DNA from: Weissella sagaensis
GTDB taxonomy: Bacteria > Bacillota > Bacilli > Lactobacillales > Lactobacillaceae
Direction of reading: 5' to 3'
DNA: 64,000 bases
Assembly (NCBI RefSeq): GCF_005405285.1
Contig: NZ_BJDT01000009.1
Coordinates: forward strand, 1-64,000
The position numbers and the translations under genes were made by a program. Shown here piece by piece: positions 43,656 to 52,403 of the stretch (positions are counted from its first letter, which is position 1; every line of letters begins with the position of its first letter). Under the pieces are notes generated by a model. That model was not told where the DNA came from. It did no database searches and worked only from the letters and a program-made list of their open reading frames with translations.

Positions 43656-45158
43656 CTATGAAAAAATAGCTGACAAAATTAGAATAACAATTAACCCAAC
43701 AACTGAAATTAAGGTTTCTAATACCGTCCAAATTTTCAAAGTTTGTGGTACATCTAAGTCAAAGAATTCCTTAAACATCCAAAAACCAGCATCGTTAACG
43801 TGTGAGATACCAACTGAACCAGCACCAATTGCCAAAACAACAAAGGCTGGATTAACAGCTGTTTGACTAGCAACTAATGGTGCGACAATTCCTGCTGTTG
43901 TCAAACCAGCAACCGTTGCTGATCCAACTGAAACACGTAAAATCAAAGCAATCAACCAAGCAAAGATAATTGGCGAAAGTGATGTGTGTGAAAAGGCAGC
44001 TGCGATAGCATCAGAAATACCACCTGCAGTTAAGATTCCTTTAAACGCAGCCCCACCGGCAATAACCATCAATAAGTTAGCAATTGACTTTAGGGCATTC
44101 CCCATTGAATCACCAACTTCACCCATGGTACGACCTTGCTTTGGTCCCATTGACCAAATTGCAAAGGCCATTGCAATAACCATAGCAATAACTGGATTAC
44201 CAAACATTGCCACAATTCTATCAAGCGTTGATGGGTCGGCTATATAACCACTTTGAGCAGCATGTGTCATAGCTTGCCATGCATCATCCCCAATTTTACC
44301 AGAATATACTTGCTTACCACCATTGATGGTTAATGTATAAATCGTTGAAATAAGCATGAAAAATACAGGCATCAATGATGTTAAAATTGCCATCCCAAAT
44401 GATGGTGTCTCTTCTAGTTTAAAGCTTTTTACTTCACCAATTGCATCTAGTTTCTTAGTGATTTTAAATGCTTTTGGCTCAACCTTTTGAATAAAGCGTG
44501 TAAACAATGGTCCTGCTACTAGCATTGCGACAACCGCAACAACAATACCATACATCAAGACGATACCAATATTAGCACCTAAAATGTTGGTAACAGCTGT
44601 TGGAGATGGCTGTGGTGGCAAAAATCCTTGGGCAGCTGACAAAGCTGCAGCCATTGGAATACCTAGATAAAGCAATGGTACGCCTGCCTCAAGAGCAATC
44701 GTAAACACAATCGGAATCAAAACAACTAGACCAACTTCAAACAACAATGAAATTCCAATAATAAACGATGCACCAGCAACAGCCCATTGCAAACGTTTCT
44801 TACCAAATTTTTCAATTAAGGTCGTTGCAATTCGGTATGATCCACCAGAATCAGACACCAAACGACCAATCATTGATCCAAAACCAAAGACAATAATCAG
44901 TTCACCCATTGTACCGCCGATACCGTCTTTTAAGGCATCCGCAATACCGGCTGGGTTCATTCCCAAGCCAAGTGCAACTAAAATTGACGTAATAATTAAT
45001 GCTACGAACGTATTAACGTTCAATTTCAGGATGAAGAATAGCAAAACGGCAATTCCTAATACCAAAATCAAAAATGGCCAAATATTAAAACCATTCATTA
45101 ACCATTGATATAGGCCAGTCGCTTTGTCAGTCGTCAATCCTGTTAGCATGGTAAACAT
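43656..45158 (-). CDS. gntP: Gluconate permease (GntP family)
   Basis: GntP brings gluconate in with protons. The 500-residue protein has about 12 to 14 hydrophobic segments and the family's LFFILKLNVNTFVALIITSILVALGLGM start, GFLPPQPSPTAV, and the AWLIALILRVSVGSATVAGLTTAGI region, which are typical for gluconate permeases. The related family members take other hydroxy acids, but a gluconokinase in the same window favours gluconate. Its promoter carries a cre-like site just after the -10. SD GAGG. Confidence 0.9.
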   Translation of the reverse strand: MFTMLTGLTTDKATGLYQWLMNGFNIWPFLILVLGIAVLLFFILKLNVNTFVALIITSILVALGLGMNPAGIADALKDGIGGTMGELIIVFGFGSMIGRLVSDSGGSYRIATTLIEKFGKKRLQWAVAGASFIIGISLLFEVGLVVLIPIVFTIALEAGVPLLYLGIPMAAALSAAQGFLPPQPSPTAVTNILGANIGIVLMYGIVVAVVAMLVAGPLFTRFIQKVEPKAFKITKKLDAIGEVKSFKLEETPSFGMAILTSLMPVFFMLISTIYTLTINGGKQVYSGKIGDDAWQAMTHAAQSGYIADPSTLDRIVAMFGNPVIAMVIAMAFAIWSMGPKQGRTMGEVGDSMGNALKSIANLLMVIAGGAAFKGILTAGGISDAIAAAFSHTSLSPIIFAWLIALILRVSVGSATVAGLTTAGIVAPLVASQTAVNPAFVVLAIGAGSVGISHVNDAGFWMFKEFFDLDVPQTLKIWTVLETLISVVGLIVILILSAIFS

Positions 45159-45202
45159 ATATACTAACCTCTACAATCAAAAATTTTCGCCAACATGACA
45201 TT

Positions 45203-45256
45203 TGTAAGCGATTACTCAACCAGATTATTGTACACCTTTTCACGAACCAAACACAA
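45203..45256 (-). promoter_or_regulatory. gntP promoter with cre (CcpA) site
   Basis: TTGTGT-18-TACAAT (45227-45256) is a fair promoter. TGTAAGCGATTACT (45203-45216) matches the catabolite-response consensus TGWAANCGNTNWCA at 13 of 14 positions and lies at about +4 to +17, where bound CcpA would stop transcription. Confidence 0.65.
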
Positions 45257-45266
45257 CTAGCAAAAT

Positions 45267-45303
45267 AAAAATGACCAATTATTTCATAAAATGGTCATTT
45301 TTT
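45267..45303 (-). terminator. Terminator of lemA-DUF2207
   Basis: AAAAATGACCA and TGGTCATTTTT pair around an ~16-base A/T-rich loop, 18 bases after the DUF2207 stop, with a T tract on both strands. Confidence 0.85.
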
Positions 45304-45320
45304 CTTCACATTTAGTAGGG

Positions 45321-47072
45321 CTAACGGAAACCACCACCACCAGATCCGCCTCCAAAACTACCGCCACCACCGGCACTGGTTGAGCCACCACCACCGGATG
45401 AACGCGTCTGTGTTGCGACTGTATGACTAAAATGGTTAATCATCATAAATGGATGCATTGAACCATAATAATAAACACTATCTTGTTGATAATTAGGGTA
45501 AACTTGTGCCAATTGATCCGCTACTTCCTCTAAAATGCCAAAGGCTGCAGCTGCAATCATCAATTCATCCCACAAGCCAACTTCTTGAGGTGTCCGTTCA
45601 GCTAACAAAGTAAATTCCTGTAGGTAATTCTTTAGTCGTGCTAAATTTTTTTCAACCTCTTCCCCAGCTGGTTTCTTTTGAAAACCAACTAGCCAAGAAG
45701 CCATCTGATTAGCACGATCTCGTTTTTTATCACCAGTTTTCGTACGCTTTGTTTCCTTTTCATAAATTAAATTATGACTTTCAGCATACTCACGGCTATA
45801 ATTCGTGTACGCTTTCGTTAGTTGAACATGACGTTTACTACTATAATTCAAATGCTTTGCTAAGGATTTCTGCGTCACCACACCATCAGTAGCTGCTTCG
45901 ACCATCATTTGATAAAACTTTTTAATTGGCGTCGGTGCATCATCTGCCACGGGATGCTCCGTTAATACAAATTGTACACGTTCTTTACCACGTTTATTTG
46001 GTTCATCCTGCATGACAATTTGACCATCCTTAAGCAGTTGTAACAATGCCAACGTTAGGAAATTATCAAGCACTGTTGTCGATGGTAACAGCGAATTAAA
46101 GAAAATATACGTGTTATAAATATTATTTGTTGGTATTTCACGATAATATTCTTGTTTGGTCTGCGTTTGTAGTGTCGTCATCTTTGGGTAGTACTTACGA
46201 TATGAGCGATACCTATTAAACACGCAAAATACGATTCCAAAGAAACCAATACCGATAACCGCTATTACGATATAAGCAATTCTGGTACCCTTATCATTAT
46301 TAATGGTCTCGCCGTTTTTGTAATCATGGTAATCATAATCACTTCCTTTAAAAGCTTCTTTCATATAAGAATCAAAACTACGCGATGTTTTGTAGGCTGT
46401 CTGATACGTATTTTTGGGGATTTGCACAATCATTTTCACAAAATCGTCTTCAGTCGTTGTCGCCGTACTTTTCATTGTCGCCTGACCATTACGAAAGGCA
46501 GTCTGGCCTGCAAACCCAAATGCCCAAATACCATAACCTTTATCGACCGATAATGGATGCTTAGGATCACTAAGCGTTACTTCAATATGATCTGGTGAAA
46601 TGGCGACATCCTCATTTAAAAACTGCCAGGCAATCATCTGTTCTGTTTTAGTTTGTTCAACAAAATTAGTGATTTTATATTTAATCGTATAATGATGGGT
46701 CCCGTATTTGGTAATTCCCCAATTCAATTCATGACCATTTTGACCATAACGGTATGCTTTTTGTTCTCTCGTGGCATCTGTATCCCATGTATTTGCCCGC
46801 TTAAACGCCCGGCCATCCATACTAACTTGATAATCAGACAACCTTTGTGGGCCTACTAATTTAATCGTCTTATATATTTCGCTACCTTCATCAGCTGTCA
46901 CAGACCAATTTTCAGTAAAAGTTGCCGCACCTTGATCATCCAAAGCAACGTTAATAGTCATGTTATTAACAGTTTGATCGGCAGATACTTTTGGTATAAA
47001 TGCTAAACAAAATATAATCAACGACAAGACAGCGGTCAACAAACTATATTTTTTTAATTTTTTGGATCCCAT
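45321..47072 (-). CDS. DUF2207 membrane protein with Gly/Ser-rich tail
   Basis: The 583-residue protein has a signal peptide (~10-30), an extracellular beta-domain of DUF2207 (~33-215, NMTINVALDDQGAATFTENW, HHYTIKYKITNF), a membrane helix (~270-292), and a cytoplasmic C-terminal part (~300-560). It ends in a GGGGS-type tail (GGGSFGGGSGGGGFR). DUF2207/LemA pairs are common in Firmicutes and are thought to act in membrane or wall stress; function is unproven. It overlaps lemA by 19 bases, so translation is tightly coupled. Confidence 0.9.
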   Translation of the reverse strand: MGSKKLKKYSLLTAVLSLIIFCLAFIPKVSADQTVNNMTINVALDDQGAATFTENWSVTADEGSEIYKTIKLVGPQRLSDYQVSMDGRAFKRANTWDTDATREQKAYRYGQNGHELNWGITKYGTHHYTIKYKITNFVEQTKTEQMIAWQFLNEDVAISPDHIEVTLSDPKHPLSVDKGYGIWAFGFAGQTAFRNGQATMKSTATTTEDDFVKMIVQIPKNTYQTAYKTSRSFDSYMKEAFKGSDYDYHDYKNGETINNDKGTRIAYIVIAVIGIGFFGIVFCVFNRYRSYRKYYPKMTTLQTQTKQEYYREIPTNNIYNTYIFFNSLLPSTTVLDNFLTLALLQLLKDGQIVMQDEPNKRGKERVQFVLTEHPVADDAPTPIKKFYQMMVEAATDGVVTQKSLAKHLNYSSKRHVQLTKAYTNYSREYAESHNLIYEKETKRTKTGDKKRDRANQMASWLVGFQKKPAGEEVEKNLARLKNYLQEFTLLAERTPQEVGLWDELMIAAAAFGILEEVADQLAQVYPNYQQDSVYYYGSMHPFMMINHFSHTVATQTRSSGGGGSTSAGGGGSFGGGSGGGGFR

Positions 47073-47608
47073 TGTGGCATTTCCTGCTTTCCATCAGTGT
47101 TCTTAAAGTAAGTTTCCTTCGTGAATCCCATTGGTCCAGCAATTAAAAAGTTGGGAAAAATTTGAACCGCGCGATTAAGTTTGGTCACAGTATCGTTATA
47201 AACCATCCGTGAAAGGCGCACCTTATTTTCAAATTCATCCACCGCCGTCATTGTTTGTTGATACACACCACTCGCTTTTAAGTCCGGATATTGTTCAGCC
47301 AATGCATTCACAACTCCTAATACACTAGCAAACTGTTGTTGATCATCATCAATATCCGCAACTGATGCTCGATCAGTTACACTGGTTCGTGCATTTACAA
47401 TTTTTTCTAATGTTTCTTGTTCATATGATTGATACTTTTGCGTTGCCTGCATTAAATTGGTAATAGCATCCCAACGACTTTCTACCTGTGCTGCAATCTG
47501 CCCCATTGCATTGTGTACATTTTCTCGTAACTTAATTAAATTGTTGTAAATTGCAATCAACCAACCAATTAATAAGACAATAATGACGATAATAATAATC
47601 CAAACCAT
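47054..47608 (-). CDS. lemA: LemA family protein
   Basis: The 184-residue protein has an N-terminal membrane helix (WIIIIVIIVLLIGWLIAIYN) followed by a LemA four-helix bundle: LRENVHNAMGQIAAQVESRWDAITNLM, EQETLEKIVNARTSV, VRLSRMVYNDTVTKLNRAVQIFPNFL and a C-terminal KETYFK. The start is the ATG at 47608 with SD AAGGGGG. Function is not known; family members are linked to membrane stress. An extended -10 lies about 85 bases upstream. Confidence 0.93.
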   Translation of the reverse strand: MVWIIIIVIIVLLIGWLIAIYNNLIKLRENVHNAMGQIAAQVESRWDAITNLMQATQKYQSYEQETLEKIVNARTSVTDRASVADIDDDQQQFASVLGVVNALAEQYPDLKASGVYQQTMTAVDEFENKVRLSRMVYNDTVTKLNRAVQIFPNFLIAGPMGFTKETYFKNTDGKQEMPQWDPKN

Positions 47609-47693
47609 CAATTTTCCCCCTTTTTTACCCAAGCGTCACAATAATTTTGTTATCGTTCCCCATCTATTCCTTATAAATCATCTGTATTAAGCT

Positions 47694-47702
47694 ATTATAA
47701 CA
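47694..47702 (-). promoter_or_regulatory. Extended -10 promoter of lemA-DUF2207
   Basis: TGTTATAAT on the minus strand (TG, one base, perfect TATAAT), without a clear -35. Confidence 0.5.
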
Positions 47703-47731
47703 TTTTCTGACTACAAGCCCTTTTAACCAGC

Positions 47732-49168
47732 TTATTCTGCAAACCAGCTATAAATTTTGTGAGCATCTTGTCGTGGTAAATAGCGAATTTTAAGTGACGT
47801 TTCAACATTGCCATTACGCACACTAATAATTAAATGAGCTAAAGTAGTCCGTTGCATAAAAATACTTTGCTTAATTTGGCATGATTGGATATTTTTCTTT
47901 GGCAGATAGTAGGTCTTTTTGCCAAAAAAATGACCAATTTGAATTCGTAACATATCTTGATGCAAAATACCTACCCCAGTTGTGCGACCAGCATAGCTCC
48001 CTAAAGACCAAGCTAGTGGTAATAGGATGAAAGAACCTACACCATACGGCCACCAAAAAATACAGATACCAATACTAATCACTAATGCTGGCAACCCAGT
48101 ATTACGGATGATTGCCCATTTACCACGCCGACTTGCTTGTAACCATTCTGTTGGCTTAACATTTTCTACAGATAACCATTTAACGAAGCGGTGTGCAATT
48201 TTATGAGATGCCTTATTTTGCACAACTGGGATAACGACCACATTACCACTTTGTTCATTATCAGAGGCATTAGCAGCAACTAATGCCTGGATTGTTGTTA
48301 AATGTAGTAAATGGCGTAACCAAGATTGTTCAAAAACAACACTTTGAATCCGATTTAAACGCACCGTCACTTTATCTGTTTGAAAAAAACCTTTTTGCAT
48401 CGTTAATTGTTCATCGTACGTTGTTGTTTTAAAATGATAGTATCGTTGCACGATAAAACAATATGAAGCAAACGCGGCTAATACTATCAGGATGATAATA
48501 TCCCAAAAGATGACTTGCTCAGTTTGTTGACTAAAATTTTTAATCATGCCATCCATAACCCCATCTGGTAGCATATCGTCTAGTCGATTATAAATAAATC
48601 CTAATCCTAATAAAATAGGCACAATACTAAAAGATGTTAAGGCATATAAATTCAAATCACGCCATTTAATTTGATAGCGCTGACTAATTTGCTCGTGTTG
48701 CTCGACTTTATCAATATCAAGTATTTTTTCAGAACTATTTTCATTACTTGTGGCATTTTGTTTCAACTTTTCTAGTTGTTTAACCTCACGCATGCTAATG
48801 ACTGGTAAATTCACCTCAGCTTGTTTATCAGCTTGCGCCGAAGATGCCACTTTTAAATTGACTAACCCTAATGGTTTCATAAAAAACCACTGCTTCGTTT
48901 GAAACGTCTGAATTTTAGGATAAGTTAAATGTGTTTGCTTTTTATTAATTAAACCACGCTTAATCACAATTTCATGTTCATCAATGGCATAAGTAAATGT
49001 CACATAGCGTAGGATTTCAATGACTAATACTATACAAACAGCTAACAAAAGCCACCACCATAAGCGATTCGCAATGGCCAACACCAACAATATCCACCAA
49101 TCTTTGACAACTTGCGTTAAAAAAACAATAATTGCTGCTGGATGCAAATGTTTCGGCTTAGCTTTCAT
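47732..49168 (-). CDS. ydbT: YdbT-like membrane protein with bacterial PH domains
   Basis: The 478-residue protein has paired membrane helices and bPH2 domains: LLVLAIANRLWWWLLLAVCIVLVIEIL and then DEHEIVIKRGLINKKQTHLTYPKIQTFQTKQ, a second helix pair near 170-235 with YYHFKTTTYDEQLTMQKGFF...RLNRIQSV, and a third near 350. This fits YdbT, which with YdbS is known in Bacillus for protection against some bacteriocins. The start is the ATG at 49168 with SD AGAGGAGG; it overlaps the ydbS stop by 11 bases. Confidence 0.88.
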   Translation of the reverse strand: MKAKPKHLHPAAIIVFLTQVVKDWWILLVLAIANRLWWWLLLAVCIVLVIEILRYVTFTYAIDEHEIVIKRGLINKKQTHLTYPKIQTFQTKQWFFMKPLGLVNLKVASSAQADKQAEVNLPVISMREVKQLEKLKQNATSNENSSEKILDIDKVEQHEQISQRYQIKWRDLNLYALTSFSIVPILLGLGFIYNRLDDMLPDGVMDGMIKNFSQQTEQVIFWDIIILIVLAAFASYCFIVQRYYHFKTTTYDEQLTMQKGFFQTDKVTVRLNRIQSVVFEQSWLRHLLHLTTIQALVAANASDNEQSGNVVVIPVVQNKASHKIAHRFVKWLSVENVKPTEWLQASRRGKWAIIRNTGLPALVISIGICIFWWPYGVGSFILLPLAWSLGSYAGRTTGVGILHQDMLRIQIGHFFGKKTYYLPKKNIQSCQIKQSIFMQRTTLAHLIISVRNGNVETSLKIRYLPRQDAHKIYSWFAE

Positions 49169-49625
49169 AAACATCCTCCTCTTTTGCAAGGTCCATAATT
49201 TTTGTTTTTAATTTGGTTGCTGTCTGTCGATCAACACCACCAATTTCATGAACCGCCGCTGCTGTATGAATCTTTACAGACTGTAATTTTTTAAATTGCA
49301 ATAATGGTCCCGCAGATAAGGTAACATCTTGAATTCGTAAAATTGGTACAGCTGTCGTCTTTTTGATGAAAAAACCAGTTGTCATTTCAACATCATGATC
49401 TGAAATTTGATAACGCCAAAATTGATAACGATACGGAATCAAAATAAATTCACCAACTGAAAAAATAATCCCTATCATGGCAATAATTGCTATTATCCAC
49501 ATTGGCCATTTTAAAAAATAAAAACCACATACCATGCCCACTATAACAATTATTTCAATTAATAAATTCAACGACGCTTGCAAACGCCATACTGATTTAA
49601 TACTTTCAGGTAACTGTTGTCCCAT
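49158..49625 (-). CDS. ydbS: YdbS-like membrane protein with bacterial PH domain
   Basis: The 155-residue protein has two membrane helices (~18-36 and ~40-62) followed by one bPH2 domain (YQFWRYQISDHDVEMTTGFFIKKTTAVPILRIQDVTLSAGPLLQ). It is the partner of the following YdbT-like protein. The ATG at 49625 has SD GGGAG about 13 bases upstream. A promoter with TTGTCA and TATTGT lies at 49660-49688. Confidence 0.88.
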   Translation of the reverse strand: MGQQLPESIKSVWRLQASLNLLIEIIVIVGMVCGFYFLKWPMWIIAIIAMIGIIFSVGEFILIPYRYQFWRYQISDHDVEMTTGFFIKKTTAVPILRIQDVTLSAGPLLQFKKLQSVKIHTAAAVHEIGGVDRQTATKLKTKIMDLAKEEDVYES

Positions 49626-49659
49626 TAATCAATACCTACTCCCTTATTTAACTAGTTAT

Positions 49660-49688
49660 ACAATATCATGGTCATTTTTTTATGACAA
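49660..49688 (-). promoter_or_regulatory. Promoter of ydbS-ydbT
   Basis: TTGTCA (5 of 6) and TATTGT (4 of 6) lie 17 bases apart on the minus strand, with an extended TG before the -10. Confidence 0.5.
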
Positions 49689-49713
49689 ATAATTTTTACT
49701 ATAATATTGCAAC

Positions 49714-49760
49714 TAAAAAGCTCATGAAACTGATCTATAGCGACCAGCCTCATGAGCTGT
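49714..49760 (-). terminator. Terminator of gntK
   Basis: AGCTCATGA-(gg)-CTG and CAG-(tt)-TCATGAGCT pair around a 12-base loop, followed by TTTTTAG on the minus strand. Confidence 0.85.
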
Positions 49761-49788
49761 TATTATCTTTTTAATTTAAAAATTGATG

Positions 49789-51321
49789 CTATTTCTTAAT
49801 ATGCTTACGTTGGTAATCGGCAATTGCTGAATACTCTGTTTGCAATTGTCGTGATAAACGAATAAAAATTGGGCTCAATTCACGATATGCTTCATAGTTG
49901 TCTGGATTTGGTTGGTATGTATTTGCTTCACCAACCATATCACCAATAACTTCTAAGTTATCAACAAGTCCCAATGCCTTTTGTGCCATAACAGTTGCAG
50001 CTAGTGCTCCTGATTCAAATGCTTTTGGCACAGTAACCGGTTGCTCAAAGATATCCGCAGCCATTTGACGCCATAGTGGTGAACGAGCAAAGCCACCTGT
50101 TGCTTGAATAGCAGTCAAATCACCGACAACTTCTTCTAGTGCAAGTGATACCATATAGATGTTAAAGATGATACCTTCAAGGACAGCACGAACCATATGT
50201 GCACGAGTATGATTATGCGTCAAACCAAAGAATGAGCCACGTGCATTAGCATCCCAAATTGGTGCACGTTCCCCACCTAGATAAGGATGGAACAATAGGC
50301 CATCTGCACCAGCGGGAATCTTAGATGCGATTTCTGTTAATAGATCATATGAATCAATACCTAGTAGTTCAGCTGTTGACTTTTCTGAGTCAAACATGTT
50401 GTCTCGTGCCCAACGGAAGACATCCCCCCCGTTGTTAACAGGACCACCAACTACCCAGTGATCCTTATCAAGTGCGTACGTAAATGTACGTCCTTTAGGA
50501 TCAATCTTAGGGGCATCAGTTACAACACGAATAGCACCTGATGTACCAATCGTGACAGCAGCAACTCCCTTTTGGATAGCATCAACCCCTAAGTTTGACA
50601 ATGGACCATCCCCAGCACCATAAATAAATGGTGTCTCAACATCCAAGCCCATCTCGGCTGCATATGCCTTATTCATACCTGTTTCAATCGTGTATGGATC
50701 TACTGGTTCTGGCAACTGTTCTTTGGTAACACCGGTAACTGACAAAGCTTGCTTGTCCCACTCTAGGTCAAAAATATTAAACAAACCAGTACCTGAAGCA
50801 ATTGAATAATCCATGCGGTTTGCACCAAACAAACGGTTAAACAAATACTCCTTAATACCTAGGTAGTGCGCTGCTTTATTGTAAATATCAGCATGCTCAG
50901 ACTTCAACCAAAGTAACTTTGACAAAGGTGCCATTGGATGAATAGGTGTTCCTGTTTTACTGTAAATTTCTTGGCCAACACCATTTGCTTTTAATTCTTC
51001 TGTATATTTAACGGCACGTGCATCAGCCCAAGTAATAACACGTGTTAATGGCTGCCAATCCTTATCAAAGGCAATCAAAGAGTGCATTGCTGAACTAAAT
51101 GATACACCTAAAATCTTACCATCCTTAGCAACCCGTGTAACTTGTGCCATTGCATCAGTAAAAGCTTCCCAAATTTCATCTAAATCTTCTTCAGCCATAT
51201 CTGGTGCATCACGGTATAACTTGTATCCTTTATTTGCACTAGCGACAACATGCCCCTTAGTATCAAATAAGACTACTTTAGTAGACGTTGTTCCTAAGTC
51301 CACTCCGATTAGGTAATCCAT
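49789..51321 (-). CDS. gntK: Gluconokinase (FGGY family)
   Basis: The enzyme phosphorylates gluconate to 6-phosphogluconate, which enters the phosphoketolase path of heterofermenters. The 510-residue product has the FGGY layout: an ATP-binding start GVDLGTTSTKVVLFD, SFSSAMHSLIAFD, TWADARAV, the central VTIGTSGAIRVVTD and the C-terminal ATGGFARSPLWRQMAADIF. The length fits the gluconokinases of lactic acid bacteria; xylulokinase is less likely because of the MHSLIAFD-type substrate region. It stands alone, 5 kb from gntP, but both have a cre-like site. Confidence 0.9.
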   Translation of the reverse strand: MDYLIGVDLGTTSTKVVLFDTKGHVVASANKGYKLYRDAPDMAEEDLDEIWEAFTDAMAQVTRVAKDGKILGVSFSSAMHSLIAFDKDWQPLTRVITWADARAVKYTEELKANGVGQEIYSKTGTPIHPMAPLSKLLWLKSEHADIYNKAAHYLGIKEYLFNRLFGANRMDYSIASGTGLFNIFDLEWDKQALSVTGVTKEQLPEPVDPYTIETGMNKAYAAEMGLDVETPFIYGAGDGPLSNLGVDAIQKGVAAVTIGTSGAIRVVTDAPKIDPKGRTFTYALDKDHWVVGGPVNNGGDVFRWARDNMFDSEKSTAELLGIDSYDLLTEIASKIPAGADGLLFHPYLGGERAPIWDANARGSFFGLTHNHTRAHMVRAVLEGIIFNIYMVSLALEEVVGDLTAIQATGGFARSPLWRQMAADIFEQPVTVPKAFESGALAATVMAQKALGLVDNLEVIGDMVGEANTYQPNPDNYEAYRELSPIFIRLSRQLQTEYSAIADYQRKHIKK

Positions 51322-51370
51322 TAATATATCCTCTCACATCTTTAAATATTTTATAATTGCTTCACTACTA

Positions 51371-51408
51371 ATTTTATGTAAAAAAATTACATTTTGCAAA
51401 CGTTATCA
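51371..51408 (-). promoter_or_regulatory. gntK promoter with overlapping cre (CcpA) site
   Basis: TTGCAA-17-TAAAAT (51371-51399) is the promoter. The cre-like TGATAACGTTTGCA on the minus strand (51395-51408) matches TGWAARCGYTWNCW at 13 of 14 positions and covers the -35 box, so CcpA would block RNA polymerase. Confidence 0.65.
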
Positions 51409-51418
51409 CGAAAATGAT

Positions 51419-52390
51419 TTACTTTTCTGTTTCGCTATTGAAACTAGCACTTTCTGGTTTATATACACTACGATTATCTAATGCCCATTGGCGGGGTGAA
51501 AATTCACCAGGCTTAGTTTGTTCAAGTGCATTATCAAATGCCTGCATACCAGCATCCAATTCATCTAATTGATGTAAAATATTCGCTTCTTTAATCATTG
51601 GTTGAACTGGCGAACCATATTCTAACAAACCATGATGTGCTAATACAGTATGTCGTAAAACTAACATATCTTCATTGTGTAAATCAATCTTTAATTCAGT
51701 TGCTGCTAAAACAATTTCTTCATCAACTAACACGATATGACCAATTAAACTCCCCGCTGTCGTATATTGCGTAGCAACAGGTCCTGATAATTCAATTACC
51801 TTCCCCAAGTCATGTAACAAAGCGGCTGCATATAATAAACTAGCATTCACTTGTTCGTATTGCTTAACAATTGCTTGCGCTAAATGCACAATTGATAATG
51901 TATGGTATGCTAGTCCGCCTGCAAAAGCATGATGATTAGCTTTTGCTGCCGGAAATTTTAAAAAAGCATCCTGATACTTTCTTAAAATATGACGGACAAT
52001 ACGTTGCCAATTGGCGTTTGTAATTTGAAAAATAATGGCTGATACTTCATCTGCCATTTCTTGCTTTTTCATTGGTGCTGCCACGATAAAGTCGGCTGCA
52101 TCTTGTGGCTCACCAACTTGTGTCAATCGGATTGCCAACACTTTTAATTGCGGTTTTTCTTGATAAGCTTGTCGAACTGCTTGAATATAAACCACTTGCC
52201 CTGCTTTTAATTTAGATACTTCATCTTCCGTTGCATCCCATTTCATGCCTTTAATTGTCATTGAACGATCCGCCAACTGCAAAGCCATATAGCGCTTGCC
52301 TTGTTGCGTCATCCTTACTTCAACTGATTTTAATAACGCAAATGTATCGACACGTTCATCTAATTGGTATTCTTTTAATGTTTTTGTCAA
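51419..52390 (-). CDS. yhaM: 3'-5' exoribonuclease YhaM
   Basis: The 323-residue protein has an OB-fold RNA-binding part (~15-95, KSVEVRMTQQGKRYMALQLADRSMTIKGMKWD) and an HD-type metal-dependent hydrolase part (~160-300) with HHAFAGGLAYHTLSIV, LLHDLGKVIEL and HTVLAHHGLLEYGSPV. This is the plan of YhaM, which trims RNA 3' ends. The start is a TTG at 52390 with strong SD AGGAGGG. It is last of the yhaO-yhaN-yhaM operon, 13 bases after yhaN. Confidence 0.93.
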   Translation of the reverse strand: MTKTLKEYQLDERVDTFALLKSVEVRMTQQGKRYMALQLADRSMTIKGMKWDATEDEVSKLKAGQVVYIQAVRQAYQEKPQLKVLAIRLTQVGEPQDAADFIVAAPMKKQEMADEVSAIIFQITNANWQRIVRHILRKYQDAFLKFPAAKANHHAFAGGLAYHTLSIVHLAQAIVKQYEQVNASLLYAAALLHDLGKVIELSGPVATQYTTAGSLIGHIVLVDEEIVLAATELKIDLHNEDMLVLRHTVLAHHGLLEYGSPVQPMIKEANILHQLDELDAGMQAFDNALEQTKPGEFSPRQWALDNRSVYKPESASFNSETEK

Positions 52391-52403
52391 AATATCCCTC
52401 CTA

